64,000 nt of DNA from Lophius americanus. Its lineage: Eukaryota > Chordata > Actinopteri > Lophiiformes > Lophiidae. The notes below the pieces were generated by a model. The model had not been told where the DNA came from and made no database searches. It worked only from the letters and a program-made list of their open reading frames with translations. The DNA lies in contig JBBDHG010000051.1 of NCBI GenBank assembly GCA_037951165.1, positions 434,001-498,000 of the forward strand. Direction: 5' to 3'. The translations under genes were made by a program, and so were the position numbers. Shown piece after piece: positions 10,311 through 21,109 of the stretch (position 1 is the stretch's first letter; every line of letters begins with the position of its first letter).

Positions 10311-11610
10311 GGTATAGGTATAGTAGGTACAATGTAACATAGAGTATTTCACTGTAATCTTATGGTAACACTTGTTATAGTGTAGGGAGGACTGAGCTGA
10401 GGTGTAATAGAAGCTGCAATCTAGAACTTCACCACTAGGGGCCCTTAAAATTTACAAACTGCACCTTTTATAAAAACACATTTGTGTAATAAAAAAGAAA
10501 ATAAGTGTTTCAGAGAAATGTCTTCGTGGCGGCGTTGTTGAGTGAACTCTGTATAAAATTAGATTGTTATAACGACGACGTCTCCCACGTTAAAGAAATC
10601 CTTTCATGTTAATGAAACCAGGATCAGCCCCAAAACATCAAGAACCTGATTTAAAAACCAGACGGACCCGACTAATTCCTGACTCAGAGGTCTGCTCACC
10701 AGCAGCTCCTCAGACGCTCCATTGCTCACAGACTGCGGTTAATTATTATTTTTTTCATACGGTCTAAAAAGAGAGTCCACCTCAAAGATTTTGTCTAAAG
10801 TGACTCAACGGCTTATTTCCACAGCCCATAAGGAGATCTGTCAGCTGATTTAACGGAGAGAGGGATTTGGAGAGAAGGATGTGAGGATAACCAGGAGAGC
10901 CTGCTGTGAAGTGAGGAGATGATTTTGGACAGACTCTCCTGCTTCTGACAGAAGTTGAAGAAACTCCTCTGACCTTGTGACTTCGTGACTCTTTGATTTT
11001 GAGGCCGTGAAGCAGCAGAGGTCGCCGCTAATCTCCGTCGACAAACCCCCGGCCCGCCATGAAAGGCTCGAGGAGAGGAATGGATCCTTTTCAGATCTAA
11101 GATCAGCACGAGGGGCTCTAATTGAAACAGACCGGGTGAGGAAGAGAAGCCGTGTTATTAACTGATCAGGAGATAGACCTATTGTGTGGTAAATTGAGAA
11201 TGGAAGGCGGAGACCTGAGGCCGGATGATTCGTCCTTCCTCCTGGTCAGAAGACGAGCAGCAAAGCCCGCAAGTCTGGAGTCACTGCTGAATCGGAGCAG
11301 GTGGAAATAAGCTGCTCCCACGGGCAGGTCTGAGAATTCAAGACTAATAACATGACAGCTGTAATGGATTACAAAGCTAACAGAGTCTTTTACTGGATCC
11401 TGAGGGATTACAATGTTATATAAATGATATTTAGTCTGTTATAATCAGAGGAGGCTTAAGTTCACACATTTACTCAAGTAAAGTCTGGTAAAAGTAGAAG
11501 CTGAGAGTTTTGAAAAAGATGTAAAAGCGAATAGGATAAAGGAAAGAATTAAGAGCTATAGTGTTAATTAATAATAAGTAAGTAAGTAAAATGGGTTTTA
11601 GAAAAATTAT
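10311..11610. other. Unrecognised stretch
   Basis: No repeat family is recognised. Minus-strand frames at 10813-11109 overlap in two phases and show no domain. The DNA at 10800-11340 is of normal complexity and could be unique sequence. Confidence 0.4.
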
Positions 11611-11611
11611 A

Positions 11612-12640
11612 ATAGGACTAGGCCCACACTGTCGTTCCCGGCGGCAGGTGTAAACCGCTAAAATCCCCTGATCCCCTCATTGTCCCAGCAACCCGCCCTG
11701 ATTGAACTCAAATTAAATGTGAAGATATGTCTGAAAAGAAGAAAAGTAGAAGAAATATGATTTATACTAGATTGATGTCCTCGTCTCGATTCATGTGCAC
11801 CAGAGTTGGACCAAATCTTACCAACAAAAGTATGGGCCAAAAACTTTTGAAGCTGAACTCCCCTGGTGTCAGAAAACTTACTTTTCCCTAAATCAGTCCA
11901 GTTCTTCCTCAAACTAAGGTTATGAGCGTATAAATTTGGACAACATACATTGACCTTACCTTTCTCAGTTATTACAGGAAAACCGTGTTTTTCTGGTAGA
12001 ACGCTCCCATTAGTGAGTTAAATATGGACTACTACAATAAGTTAGATACATTCAAGATACACCTCCTTGAGTTCATTCATATGCAACAAATTTGGATTAA
12101 ACCAAACCGACGGTAAGCAAGGTATGTCCGAAAAACAGTGTTTTGTGAAAAGCCTCTTACTAGTGAGGGAAATATGAACAATTAGAGTAAAACAATATGC
12201 ATACAAGATAGATCTCCATGACTCCATTCATTTGCAACAATTTTGGACTCAAAGGGAGTAATGGTTTTGTAAATTATGGCCCGAAAACTTTCAGAGATAA
12301 AGCTCCATCTAGTGTCAGAACTATGAACCTGACGTTTCCCAAAATCAATGGTCAGTGTAGGTATAAAATAAAAACAAATTATCCATGAAATCATTTCTGA
12401 TTTATGAAAACCGTGTTATTCAGTAAAAGCTCCCCCTAGTGAGTAAAATTTGAACTATTAGAGTAAATCATGATGTACGCAAGTAGAGAAATTTGGACTA
12501 AATCGGTTTAGACGTTATGGCCTGACAATTTTGGAAATAAAGCAACCCTTACATTCCGAAATATACAACCGAACTTTCCCAAAAATACTCCAGTTCTTCC
12601 TGACACTACGGTCTGTGGGCGTATACAATTTGAAAATGAT
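11612..12640 (+). repeat. R1 dispersed repeat family, several head-to-tail partial copies
   Basis: This unnamed family is defined here by a recurring order: CTGTCGTTCC near the start, ATTCATTTGCAACAAATTTGGACT, TTATGGCCCGAAAACTTTTGG, GATAAAGCTCC then CTAGTGT, ACTTTCCC...CTCCAGTTCTTCCT, and GTATA...AATTTGAAAATGA. Within this stretch the order repeats about three times, near 11750, 12050-12300 and 12400-12640. Related copies lie at 24035, 31160, 37245 and 41050. No coding capacity is seen. Confidence 0.75.
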
Positions 12641-13330
12641 TCATTATATAGGTTTTTTTTGTGAGTTATCAAACATATCAAACTTGGTTGTTTAGTCTGA
12701 AAGTGAGTGACGGCGGCGATGACGACTTTATATTATCCCCAACTTTCGGGGATGTTTAACCTGACGTCTTAGAAACGACAGAGACTTTTAGTGGATTGAG
12801 AAGAAACTGGATGAAGAGACAAAATAGGATGAAAAAAGAACAATACGATCATGAAGTGGGACTGAATTAAAAACGGAAGCTTATTAAATCAACAGTAGCT
12901 CCTTCTGCAGCAGAAAGTTTGACGCTGTTCACCGTAATGTCAATAATAATAATACTGAAATGCATCCAGGGTAAAATTAGAGTGAAATGAATCAGGTAGA
13001 AGTCAATATGTGGCTCACTGGTTCCGTTGTCTCACCGTAAATCACTGTGAGACAGCGCCTTCATCAAAGGCTCAGCGAGCTCCAGGTAATAACTCTGAGA
13101 GGTTCTGGTCTCCACATGAGGTCCTCTGGCTTCAGCAGAGAGAGGCGGGCCGGATCGGACAGAGATATAAGGAGAGAGAGAGAGATGGATGACCGGTTGC
13201 TGAGTGACGCAGACTCCTTCGTCTTCCTCTATCCTGTGATAGTGAGCGAGGGAGCAGGGGACCCGCCGTGATCACACTCAGACCTGACTCATCCTAAATA
13301 ATGAGCACTTCAAACTCCTGCCTGTCATCA
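12641..13330. other. Unrecognised stretch
   Basis: No gene or family is recognised. A short GA run lies at 13160-13183. Confidence 0.4.

Positions 13331-13380
<50 letters not shown>
13331..13380. repeat. CT dinucleotide microsatellite
   Basis: Fifty bases of TC/CT with one interruption. On the opposite strand it gives the Arg-Glu repeat frame typical of GA arrays. Confidence 0.95.
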
Positions 13381-13382
<2 letters not shown>

Positions 13383-14145
13383 GTGTGATATCAAACACTT
13401 CTTATGGATCTGGTTCTGCAGTCTCCCTCCATCCACAGACTGAGGAGAACAGGAGAACCGGCTGAGAACCTCCATGAATTCTTCATGGTAACTGCACCGC
13501 TTGTTGTGGAAACTTCATCAGCTCAGCTCAGAGACGCTAAAATGTTCTTAAGTGTTCTTTTTTTTAAATGTGGGGCTTCTTTCATGTAGCTCCTGTACTG
13601 GAGGAAACAACGCTTCGATAACGGGGGTTCAGAGTTCTTAAACTTCAGACCAGAGAGCAAATCACATTCAAATAAATACAGAAAGAGAAGAAAACAGACG
13701 GCAATAAGAAAGATGGTATTTTTCATCACAAAGTTCCGGTAAAGGCAATAAAAAACAGAAGTGGAGGGGGAAATAACAACAAATGGAAATAAAAGGCAAA
13801 TATAAGAAAATATAACAGACAGCATGACAGAAAAATAAAAGGGTGTGACACCAAATAAATGGCAACGAAATGGGAAAAAATGGCAGAAATAAAAGACAGA
13901 ATCAAAACAGAATAAAAAAAACACATATGAGGGATGGAAGTTAGAGGATATTTGATGATAAAACTGGAAGTGATAAAAACACATTCATCGCTCATCTTTC
14001 TCATCTCAGAGCTACCGTTCTTTTCTTTTGTTCTTTAAACCCATAAAAAGGCACAGTTTGACCAAGATAGAAGAAGACCACACCCACTCCTTCAAAACCT
14101 GTGACTGGCCAGTGAGGCGGGGTCTTCATGTTCATCAATAGGCGG
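13381..14145. other. Unrecognised stretch, A-rich at 13660-13980
   Basis: The plus strand from 13660 to 13980 is strongly purine- and A-rich. The 153-codon minus-strand frame here is almost all Phe, Tyr, Leu, Ser and Cys because of that composition. It lacks any family signature, and I do not call it a gene. Confidence 0.5.
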
Positions 14146-14147
14146 GA

Positions 14148-14545
14148 CACAAGGACTGCCTAATTCCGAATACACTCGGAAAGACGTCTAATGGGAAAGA
14201 AGATGCTGCATGTAAACACCCCTTTCCGAAGGGAAAGAACCTTTCCGAATTAGATTTCATTCCTTTGCAAGGAGGTAGTCTAAATCCTTTTGGAAAGGAT
14301 TTCCAATAGCCAGTCGCTGCATGTAAACGCTGTATCGGAAAGCTTTCTGTTTGAGATGTATCTGCGCTTGTCCAGCGTCGTGACAGAGTATGGATCCTCT
14401 GCACATGGGTGAAAGCATTTCCCATTAGGTGAGTCGATGCATGTAAAAATCAGGTCGGCAAAGATCGCAGGTCCTGTAAACAGGGGACCCACATTGCAGT
14501 TCAGAAAGGTTTAATTCAGAAAGGAGAAAAGTGCCTCATGTAAAC
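14148..14545. repeat. Candidate non-autonomous DNA transposon with GCATGTAAA motifs
   Basis: The motif GCATGTAAA(C) occurs near 14208, 14318 and 14440, with a CATGTAAACC form at 14539. Between them are inverted phrases built on TTTCCGAA/TTCGGAAA and CCTTTTGGAAAGG. Similar GCATGTAAAC-rich inserts with TAATTCCGAA and TTCAGAAAGGTTTAATTC segments are common in teleost genomes. No transposase frame is seen. Terminal repeats are not clear enough to place exact ends. Confidence 0.5.
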
Positions 14546-14864
14546 CCGCCTACTGTGGTGACGTGTGATTGTGAACAGAATGATTGTGTGATTCTTTCAA
14601 AGCTGTTAAGTTTTGTTGAATCAGTCTGCTTTTGTGGGTTTTAAAATTGTTAAGTTGACTTAAACTCTATTTATCTACGTATATAGCAATTTTCAAAACA
14701 CTGCTTCAAAGTGTTTTACAATAAAATGTGAAAGAAATAAAGCCATGATACAAAAAAAAAATTAAACTAGGGCATAAAACAGAAAAACACATAGATATAT
14801 TAAGATATAACAGGAGATATTAAAACATAGATTGAAAGTTTATTTGTATTTAGAACCAGGGAGC
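14546..14864. other. AT-rich stretch with a fragment of a common repeat tail
   Basis: Around 14660-14760 the phrase ATTTATCTACGTATATAGC with CAAAGTGTTTTACAATAAAA resembles the start of widespread fish repeats reading TTTATATAGCGC...AAAGTGCTTTACA. The rest is featureless. Confidence 0.4.
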
Positions 14865-15454
14865 TGGGTAGGTTGATGTCTTCTGTGACTCAAGCACGTC
14901 AAAAAGTGTGGTTGTGGCAGTCTCCACCGTCGGAGTTGGGATGATGGACACTACATTCTCTCCCAGTAGAACTAGTTCAGACGACTGGGCCAGCCACTCA
15001 ACAGGCCCTAGAGCGTAATGTAAAGGCTGATCAAGGTAGACAACAGTTTGCCAGTCTACAACGGTACCTAGGTCTTCTTCTAGGCAGTGGAGCTTTGTGA
15101 TAACTGCCCCCGATCGCACCCAACCACCTGCTCCTCTGTGTTGGCAGTCCATAGGCAAGTGTTATTCACTACCAGATGACAAGCACCGTCGCAAGTTGTC
15201 CTTTCAGATGCTAAGAGGCCGTCTGCCCAGTCACCTCCCCTTCCAGAGAACCTGGGGAAAGTAGGGGTGGGACCTGAACCTAAAGGGCTGACCGTCAAAC
15301 TCTTTCCTTAGCAACGCCACAGCTACTGGGTAGAGCAGAAAACTGACCCTTGGGTGTTGTCCACGCTATCCACGCTATACACTCTCAATTCCATTGCAGG
15401 CCCCCAACTTTCAGTTGGATCAAACATACTGTGGCCGAAGATCCCAAACAATCC

Positions 15455-15900
15455 ATCTTCCTGACAGAAAGTCACATCCCTCCTCAGGACGTATGCCACT
15501 GACAGTATCGACCCACAAGCACAGTTCACTGGGTTCTACTCTACTTATTTTATTGTACCAAAGAAGGGTGGCCGATTTTGAACTACCCTGTACTTAAGAG
15601 GGATGAGACGTTCCCAAAGGTTCTTCCCCTTTTCGCATGCTAGGCATGGCAGATGTCCTCCAGGCCGTAGCATAGGGAGACTGGCTTGTATCAATACACG
15701 CATATTTTCATGTCCCCCTTATTCATGCTCCCGGGCGGCTACTCCGGTTTGCCCTTATGGGAAAAGTGTATCAGTTCAAGGTTCTTCCATTTTTGTCCCT
15801 AGCCCCAAAAATATTTACAAGGTGCGTGGTTGGAGCACTGTCACCATTAAATCCTGAAAGGACAACTTGTGCCGGTGCTGGTCATTTTGATGACTAAATG
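15455..15900 (+). pseudogene. DIRS reverse transcriptase remnant
   Basis: Across frame changes the plus strand encodes TSLLRTYATDSIDPQAQFTG, then FYSTYFIVPKKGG, the conserved entry to the DIRS palm domain (family form GFYSPYFIVPKKSGG). Downstream follow YFHVPLIHAPGRLLRFAL and YQFKVLPF, equivalent to the YFHVxIxPxHRxFLRFAF and YQYKVLPFGL blocks. The catalytic YLDD box is not seen, and sequence after 15850 degrades. At least two frameshifts and a stop break it, so it cannot encode an active enzyme. Confidence 0.8.
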
Positions 15901-16159
15901 ATCGTCTCCCCAACTCATGAGCTGACTGAGAGGAACACAGCTGTTCTCCTCAGCCTGTGAACCGTCCCGGACTTACTGTCAATTATACCAAGAGCAATTT
16001 TAGTAAGGGCTGGAGTAACCATTAGTTCTATTCTCCTTGTGCCCTCTTCAGATTTGGGTAAATGGTCTCAACTTGGACCCCAAGTGGCACAGATACACAA
16101 TGGTCAAAGTGTTTAGGCAGTGTCTTCTGACCCTCACCCCTCCCGTGTGTGACCTCCCT

Positions 16160-16735
16160 GGGAGGTGGTAGAGAGAGACTCCTCCCTTTCAGGTTGGTGC
16201 GCAGCATGGCAGTGCAGAACTGTCAGAGCCCAGTGGGTTGCTCAGCAGAGGCTGGCCCATTTAAATGTGCTGGAACTCAGTATGGTGTTCTCAGTACTCA
16301 ATCCAGTCCTGAGGAACAGGCATATTCTCGTCCGGACAAACAACGCCTCTACAGTGTACCACATCAACCATCAGGGGGGCACCAGATCAAGGGAGTCCCG
16401 GCTTGTGACACGATGGCTCCCCAAATGGGCGTTCCCCAATTTACTGAATGTCAGGGCTGTATATGTTCCTGGTGTGTGGAACGTACAGCAGACCTTTCTC
16501 CCATCAGAAAACCACCCTTGTGGGAGTGGAGACTCCACCCAGAGGTGATTGAGATGATGTGGGTCAGGTATGGTAGGGCAGTGGCGTGTTTCTCTGCCTC
16601 AGAAGCTACGACCCACTGCCTCCTTTGGTTCTCCTTGATGGAAAGGACCAGCCCCCTTGGGTAGGATGCTCTTGCTCATGTTTGGCCAGATAGCCTACTC
16701 TATGCATTCCCTCCACTTCCCCTTATACTTATTCT
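16160..16735 (+). pseudogene. DIRS RNase H remnant
   Basis: Encodes LNVLELSMVFSVLNPVLRNR, HILVRTNNASTVYHINHQGG, and RAVYVPGVWNV. These match the DIRS RNase H blocks INxLELxAV, VLVRSDNTTTVAYINRQGG and AVHVPGxLNVGAD. A frame change follows, and the continuation encodes EWRLHPEVIEMMWVRYGRA, THCLLWFSL, DALAHVWPDSLLYAFPPLPL and VVPHWPGR, the standard linker before the recombinase. The conserved second acidic residue of SDN is replaced (TNN). Non-functional. Confidence 0.85.
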
Positions 16736-17029
16736 AGTAGTTCCACATTGGCCGGGGAGACCGTGTTTCCCAGCGTTATTAAGGCTCCTCAACAGAGAGC
16801 CATTTTGTCTCCCGGACAGGCCAGACCTTCAGTCTCAGGTTTAAGGGCGCATATGGCAACCAAATCAGATCTCCTGCAACTTTGCGTGTGGCCCCTGTAA
16901 GCCAGGCACCACTTTTAGCTTAAGCTTCCTGTGACAAATCCATACAATCGTCCCTACAATATTGAGTTCAAGAGCATCCTCCACTAGGTTATTGTAAGCT
17001 AAAAGCTGAAAGCTCTCAGCTGAACATGT

Positions 17030-17815
17030 GAGAGTGGATAAGCAGACTGTAGGATCTCACTATCTGGTGAAGCAGTTCCTGAAGGGAGCCCAAAGGCTTC
17101 AAGCACAACAGGCTATAAAATGCCATCATGGGATTTACAAATCGTGCTAAGTCTCTGTGTCTACCCCCATTTGAGCCACTGGTGCAGACGGAATGGAAGT
17201 GGCTGTCTGTGAAGAGTGTTTTCCTTCTTGCCGTTAAAATGGCAAGCTCCACGCTTTGTCGGTGAGCCAGGCATGTAATGCGCTGGCATGCAGATGGGTT
17301 TGGAGTCACTCTCTGGCAAAATCCGTCTTTCCTACCCAAGCGATTGTCTCCAAATCATGTGCACCAATCCAATGAGTTGGCTGCTAGCAAACCCCCGGCT
17401 CACCAAGGGGGCCAGAGAGAACACCTGTTGTGCCCGGTGCAGTCACTTAGGGCATATGTGGAAGCAACAGACAACTTGCACGAGACAGATATCCTCTTCA
17501 TCAGCCCCCTATAGCTGCAGGAAGCTGCAGGAAGGGGGCTGAGCTGTTGAAAGAGAGACTCTCTCACTGGGTTGTGGATGTTGTTGTACATGCTTATGAA
17601 GAACAAGGTCTGCCTTTGTGCCTCAGTGCCACCCTACCAGGATTACATCATGGGCTGCCTTGAGGGATGTTCCTCTATCTGTAGGACAGTTGCAATGCCG
17701 CTGTCTGGTCCTCATCATGTACCTTTGCCCAGTGCTATAGGGTAGATGTTGCTGCTCGTCAGCCTGTGGCGACTGCCTCTCTTGTCAACGGCATCAAGCC
17801 CTTAATTTGGTAATG
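17030..17815 (+). pseudogene. DIRS tyrosine recombinase remnant
   Basis: Encodes NGKLHALSVSQACNA, QSLRAYVEATDNL, LFISPL, ERLSHWVVDVVVHAYEEQGL, GLHHGLP and AAVWSSSCTFAQCYRVDVAA. These align by eye with DIRS recombinases (ALSVS, PVRALRIYVDRT, LFVCFG, QRLSHWIVDAI, HSTRGMASSWA, AAGWASPSTFARFYRLDV). The C-terminal Tyr of the RFYRLDV box is preserved (QCYRVDV), but the HSTR catalytic box is degraded and frameshifts occur. The recombinase would have integrated circular cDNA. This copy cannot. Confidence 0.8.
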
Positions 17816-18117
17816 ATTCAAAGAACCGTAGTTACATATATAACTCTGGATTTCAGCCCGAAGCTACAAAGTATATTTTTTCTTTTCTTTGGAAAGTTCA
17901 GTTGCTGAACATTTTTCACAATATTTTTTTAATGTAATAAATGTAAACCACATAGGCTTCTGCGGCCACGAAAGAGTTGACTCGCTGCACCGGCAGGTAA
18001 GATGTTCTACTGCAGTGGTTCCCAAACTTTTCACAGTGTCGTACCCCTTCAGACATTTGACCCCCAGCCATGTAACCCCTACTCCCCCAGACTTAAAAAA
18101 AAAAATCAGTGTTTGTA

Positions 18118-18168
18118 AGCCCCCACCCCCACCCAACACACACACCACACACACACACAGCACACATC
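18118..18168. repeat. CA-rich microsatellite inside the hAT element
   Basis: A C-rich stretch followed by interrupted ACAC dinucleotides. Confidence 0.8.
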
Positions 18169-18345
18169 AAATAAAATCTCTTACGCTGAATTTATTAATT
18201 AATAAATTACTAGCATTTTCAGTGAGCAACACCAGTTCTCCTTTAAAAAAAGAAATCTACCAAACAGTTCTAGAATCAACATAGTCATATAACATTTTCA
18301 GTAATTAATCCACTTGAAACTGTGAAATACAAACTCACCACAGCT

Positions 18346-19870
18346 TTAATGAGATGGGTGTGCTTGAGAGGATGCACATAACTCTGCAATGTTTGGCTGA
18401 ATTTGAGAAAGTCTGAGTCTTAAATCCTTCTCCGCATAAAGTCTTGCTCTGTATTCTGTTTTCATAATTGTCAGAGCTGAGAATCCACCTTCACACAAGT
18501 ACGTGGTACGCCTGCGTGTCTGGCCAGCGCAGACTGTTCTGTACGCAGTCCGATCAAGAAATCTGGCAGTGGCTTCTGATTAAACTCCATTTTCAGGGAT
18601 CCATCTGTTGCAATCTCAATGAGAATCTCCTGCTCAGATGTCGATAAAGCAGCAGACACAGCTGTAAATGGATGACGTATGCAACTGTCTGAGCCGTCAG
18701 TTTCGGGGAAATACCTGCGCAACTGTGCAGCCATCTCACCGAGGTGCGAGGTTAAGTCTTGTTTCTCACTGTTTGTCAAACAGAATTCATTTGCTCACAA
18801 AAAGTCATGTGATGACGGAAAGACCTCTGTTTTGCTGTTGTCTAACCAGAAGTTCAACTTCTGTATCATGGCCTCAACTTTATCTAGCACATAGAATATG
18901 GTTTTGGAAACCCCCCGTAAGCCGAGATTAAGTTTGTTAAGGCGAGAAAGAATATCACAGAGATAAGCCAGGCATGTAGGAAACTCCTCATCATGCAAAT
19001 GCTCGGAAAGTTGAAAATGATGGTCACTGAAGAAAATCTTAAATTCATCTTTCAGTTCAAAGAAACCTGTCCGTACTTTACCTCTTGATAGCAAGCGTAC
19101 GTCTGTGTGAAGTAATAACGTCTCATGATCACTGCCCATTTCACCGCATAACACAGTAAATATGGGAGAGTTCAGGGGTTGGGCTTTCACAAAGTTCACC
19201 ATTTTCACTGTAATGTCCAAAACAGTCTTCAGGCCGGCCGACATTCCGTTGGCAGCAAGAGCCTCTCGGTGAGAGCCAACCGATTACACGCGTGTTACCA
19301 CTCCGCCGTGTCTCCACGGATAGATACCAGGAAATGAGCCAGGCCGGCTACATCCGTTGAATCATCCAGCTGTAGTGTGTAAAATTCACTGGCTCGTATG
19401 CGATTTAGTAGCTGTTTTAAAACGTCCTCAGCCATGTCACTGATGCGCAGAGAAACGATGTTGTTTGTCGAAGGCATGGTCATGGCTGGCTGGTTTTAGC
19501 CACTCGGTAACTCAGCATGTAAGATGCTTTTAGGCCGCTCCTATTAAAGGTAACTGTCTCACGTATGCAAATCTTACTGGTAGAAAGTCCGCTAAATAGT
19601 TGCTAAAAAAAAAACTCCCATGGCCTATTTTTCAGATGACTTTGTTTTGTTTCTAAATGTCTGCCCAACAGTGAAGGTTTCATTGAGTTCTGAGACAGTA
19701 TTTTTGCACATATAACACACTGTGGCCAAGTAAATCCACAAGTACTTTTAGAAGTGAACCCCAAACAAATGTACCTCTCATCGTATTTGCGGCTTTTTGA
19801 TGAGGATGTTTCTCTGTCTGCGGCTACATGCTTTCCGGCATCAGGACGCTCTTCATCCGACTCTTGTCCA
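18346..19870 (-). pseudogene. hAT (ZBED-type) transposase pseudogene
   Basis: Minus-strand remnants in order: a BED-like zinc finger near 19640-19800 (KYDERYICLGFT, then CVICAKILS, then LLGRHLETKQSHLK, preserving CxxC and HxxxxxH); the start of the RNase H fold at 19295-19483 (EFYTLQLDDSTDVAGLAHFL, with the first catalytic Asp in LDDSTD); then REALAANGMSAGLKTVLD, LLLHTDVRLLSRGKV and FELKDEF at 18795-19260; and the C-terminal dimerisation region ending TYLCEGGFSALTIMKTEYRA...QAHPSH before TAA at 18346. The usual segment between STDVAGLA...RGDTAE and HREALAA is missing (junction about 19260-19295). An in-frame TGA lies at 18795 and a frameshift near 18500. The BED finger binds DNA ends in living relatives. 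Confidence 0.87.
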
Positions 19871-20358
19871 TGGCTATGCTAGCAGCTTGGCCAGCCAAAA
19901 GTGCTAGCATTCCGGTACAAGATAACCCTTAAGGTTGAAGAATCCCCTGGTGTGTTGTCGCTGGCAGGTGCTTCTTCAAATGTTGGCTGACTGGTGGTAG
20001 CAGTCCATGTCTCTCTGGAAGGGCATTTCTTTTTTTAACCACTTATACATTTCCGGGGGTTAGCCAGGCAACGGAATGAGCGACGCCAACTCTACACAGA
20101 CACAGCCACAGGTGTCAATCAATCAGCAAGAGTCTCTCGCATCTATTTTGACGGTGCCATTAATTTGCTGAACACTAGAGGGTAACCTTTAAATAATTGT
20201 TGTTGTGGGAATTGCGAGAAAGCATCTCAGGCTGTATGTCTATATTGTCCAGTATCGAAATGTAATCAGGGAGTTTGCGAATCATATTTTAAATTTCTTT
20301 TCACATACCCCCTATGTCAATTTGCGTAGGTACGCCTACCCCAGTTTGGGAATAACTG

Positions 20359-21002
20359 ATCTAGAGGAATTGGTAATCTCAAATGAGAATAAAAGACAAA
20401 CCAGTGCAAAAAAGTTCTACATCGGTGCGTTTATGGAATGTCTGATGCCATGCTGGAGCTGTTTGAACAGCAGATCCAAACTGGGTGACAGGCATGTACC
20501 TTTGGAACAAATCCATAATCCTGTTTGTCTTCGTTGTGCATCTCGATTGGAGCTCTTCTTCTTTTTTAATCAAATTTCTTTCTCGCCCTAAATCCTATTT
20601 CCTGTTCTCCAGTTTCCAGAGTCTTTCACTCCTCGTTGTGCCGGAATGACGTTAATTCAGAGATGAAACATACATACATACAAACAATGTGACCTGTTCT
20701 TTAACGTGTTGTGATGAAGACGTCACCGGAATCTGATGCCCCAACTTAATGTTTCTTAACAGTTCACCACAGCTCCATATAGGCCAACCCTTCTGGAACC
20801 TGGAGCCTCTGCCGGCCCACTCCCACTCAGACGCGGTTCAGGGTTCGCCCACAGTGAGGCACAAATGACAGCCTTCACTCAGATGCTGTGTTACTAATTG
20901 TTCGTGTTTTTGTTTTTTGTTTTCTTCCATTTCGGATCATGTGTTTCCATCCATAATTAAATGGAGTTGTTACCTGTTCCATTTATTGGTTTGGCACAGA
21001 TT
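20359..21002. other. Unrecognised stretch
   Basis: No domain or repeat family is recognised. A short ATAC run lies at 20669-20685. Confidence 0.4.
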
Positions 21003-21090
21003 TTACGCCGGATGCCCTTCCTCACGCAAACATCGTTTTCATTCATCAGGGTTCGGGACCGGCTTCACAGGGACACTGGACTATAACCTT
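21003..21090 (+). repeat. Short dispersed teleost repeat
   Basis: The phrase TTTACGCCGGATGCCCTTCC followed by TCACGCAA, GGGTTCGGGACCGGC and GGGACACTGG matches a very common fish repeat that reads GCCGGATGCCCTTCCTGACGCAA...GGGCTTGGGACCGGC. It is about 90 bases and non-coding. Confidence 0.65.
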
Positions 21091-21109
21091 TTTTTGTAGC
21101 TGGGTTCAA

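Larger units (their letters stand above)
14865..17856 (+). mobile_element. DIRS-like tyrosine-recombinase retrotransposon, decayed
   Basis: About 3 kb of plus-strand coding remnants in the order reverse transcriptase, RNase H, tyrosine recombinase. That order and the recombinase identify the DIRS order rather than Gypsy or Copia, which use a DDE integrase. The first 500 bases may be the end of the gag-like frame. The right part ends near 17820-17856 with CCGTAGTTACATATATAACT, a palindrome-like phrase similar to the ends of fish DIRS elements. No matching left terminal repeat was found, so the element is probably 5'-truncated. Every frame is interrupted many times. Confidence 0.85.
18013..20358 (-). 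mobile_element. hAT transposon with both terminal inverted repeats
   Basis: The left end is CAGTGGTTCCCAAACT and the right end, read on the minus strand, is CAGTTATTCCCAAACT, matching at 14 of 16 bases. Flanking octamers TTCTACTG and ATCTAGAG agree at 5 of 8 positions and fit the nTCTAGAn-like target duplication of hAT elements. The 2346-bp interior carries a minus-strand ZBED-type transposase pseudogene. Sub-terminal GTACCCC/TACGCC phrases are typical of this hAT group. The element is shorter than autonomous relatives because part of the transposase was deleted. Confidence 0.88.

Noticed and set aside
10813..11109. 98-codon minus-strand frame considered as an exon
   Set aside because: A second phase is open over the same bases and no homology is recognised.
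13523..13984. 153-codon minus-strand open frame rich in Phe, Tyr, Leu and Cys
   Set aside because: It lies on the complement of an A-rich stretch. The composition alone removes stops and imitates a membrane protein. No family signature, and frames in other phases look alike.
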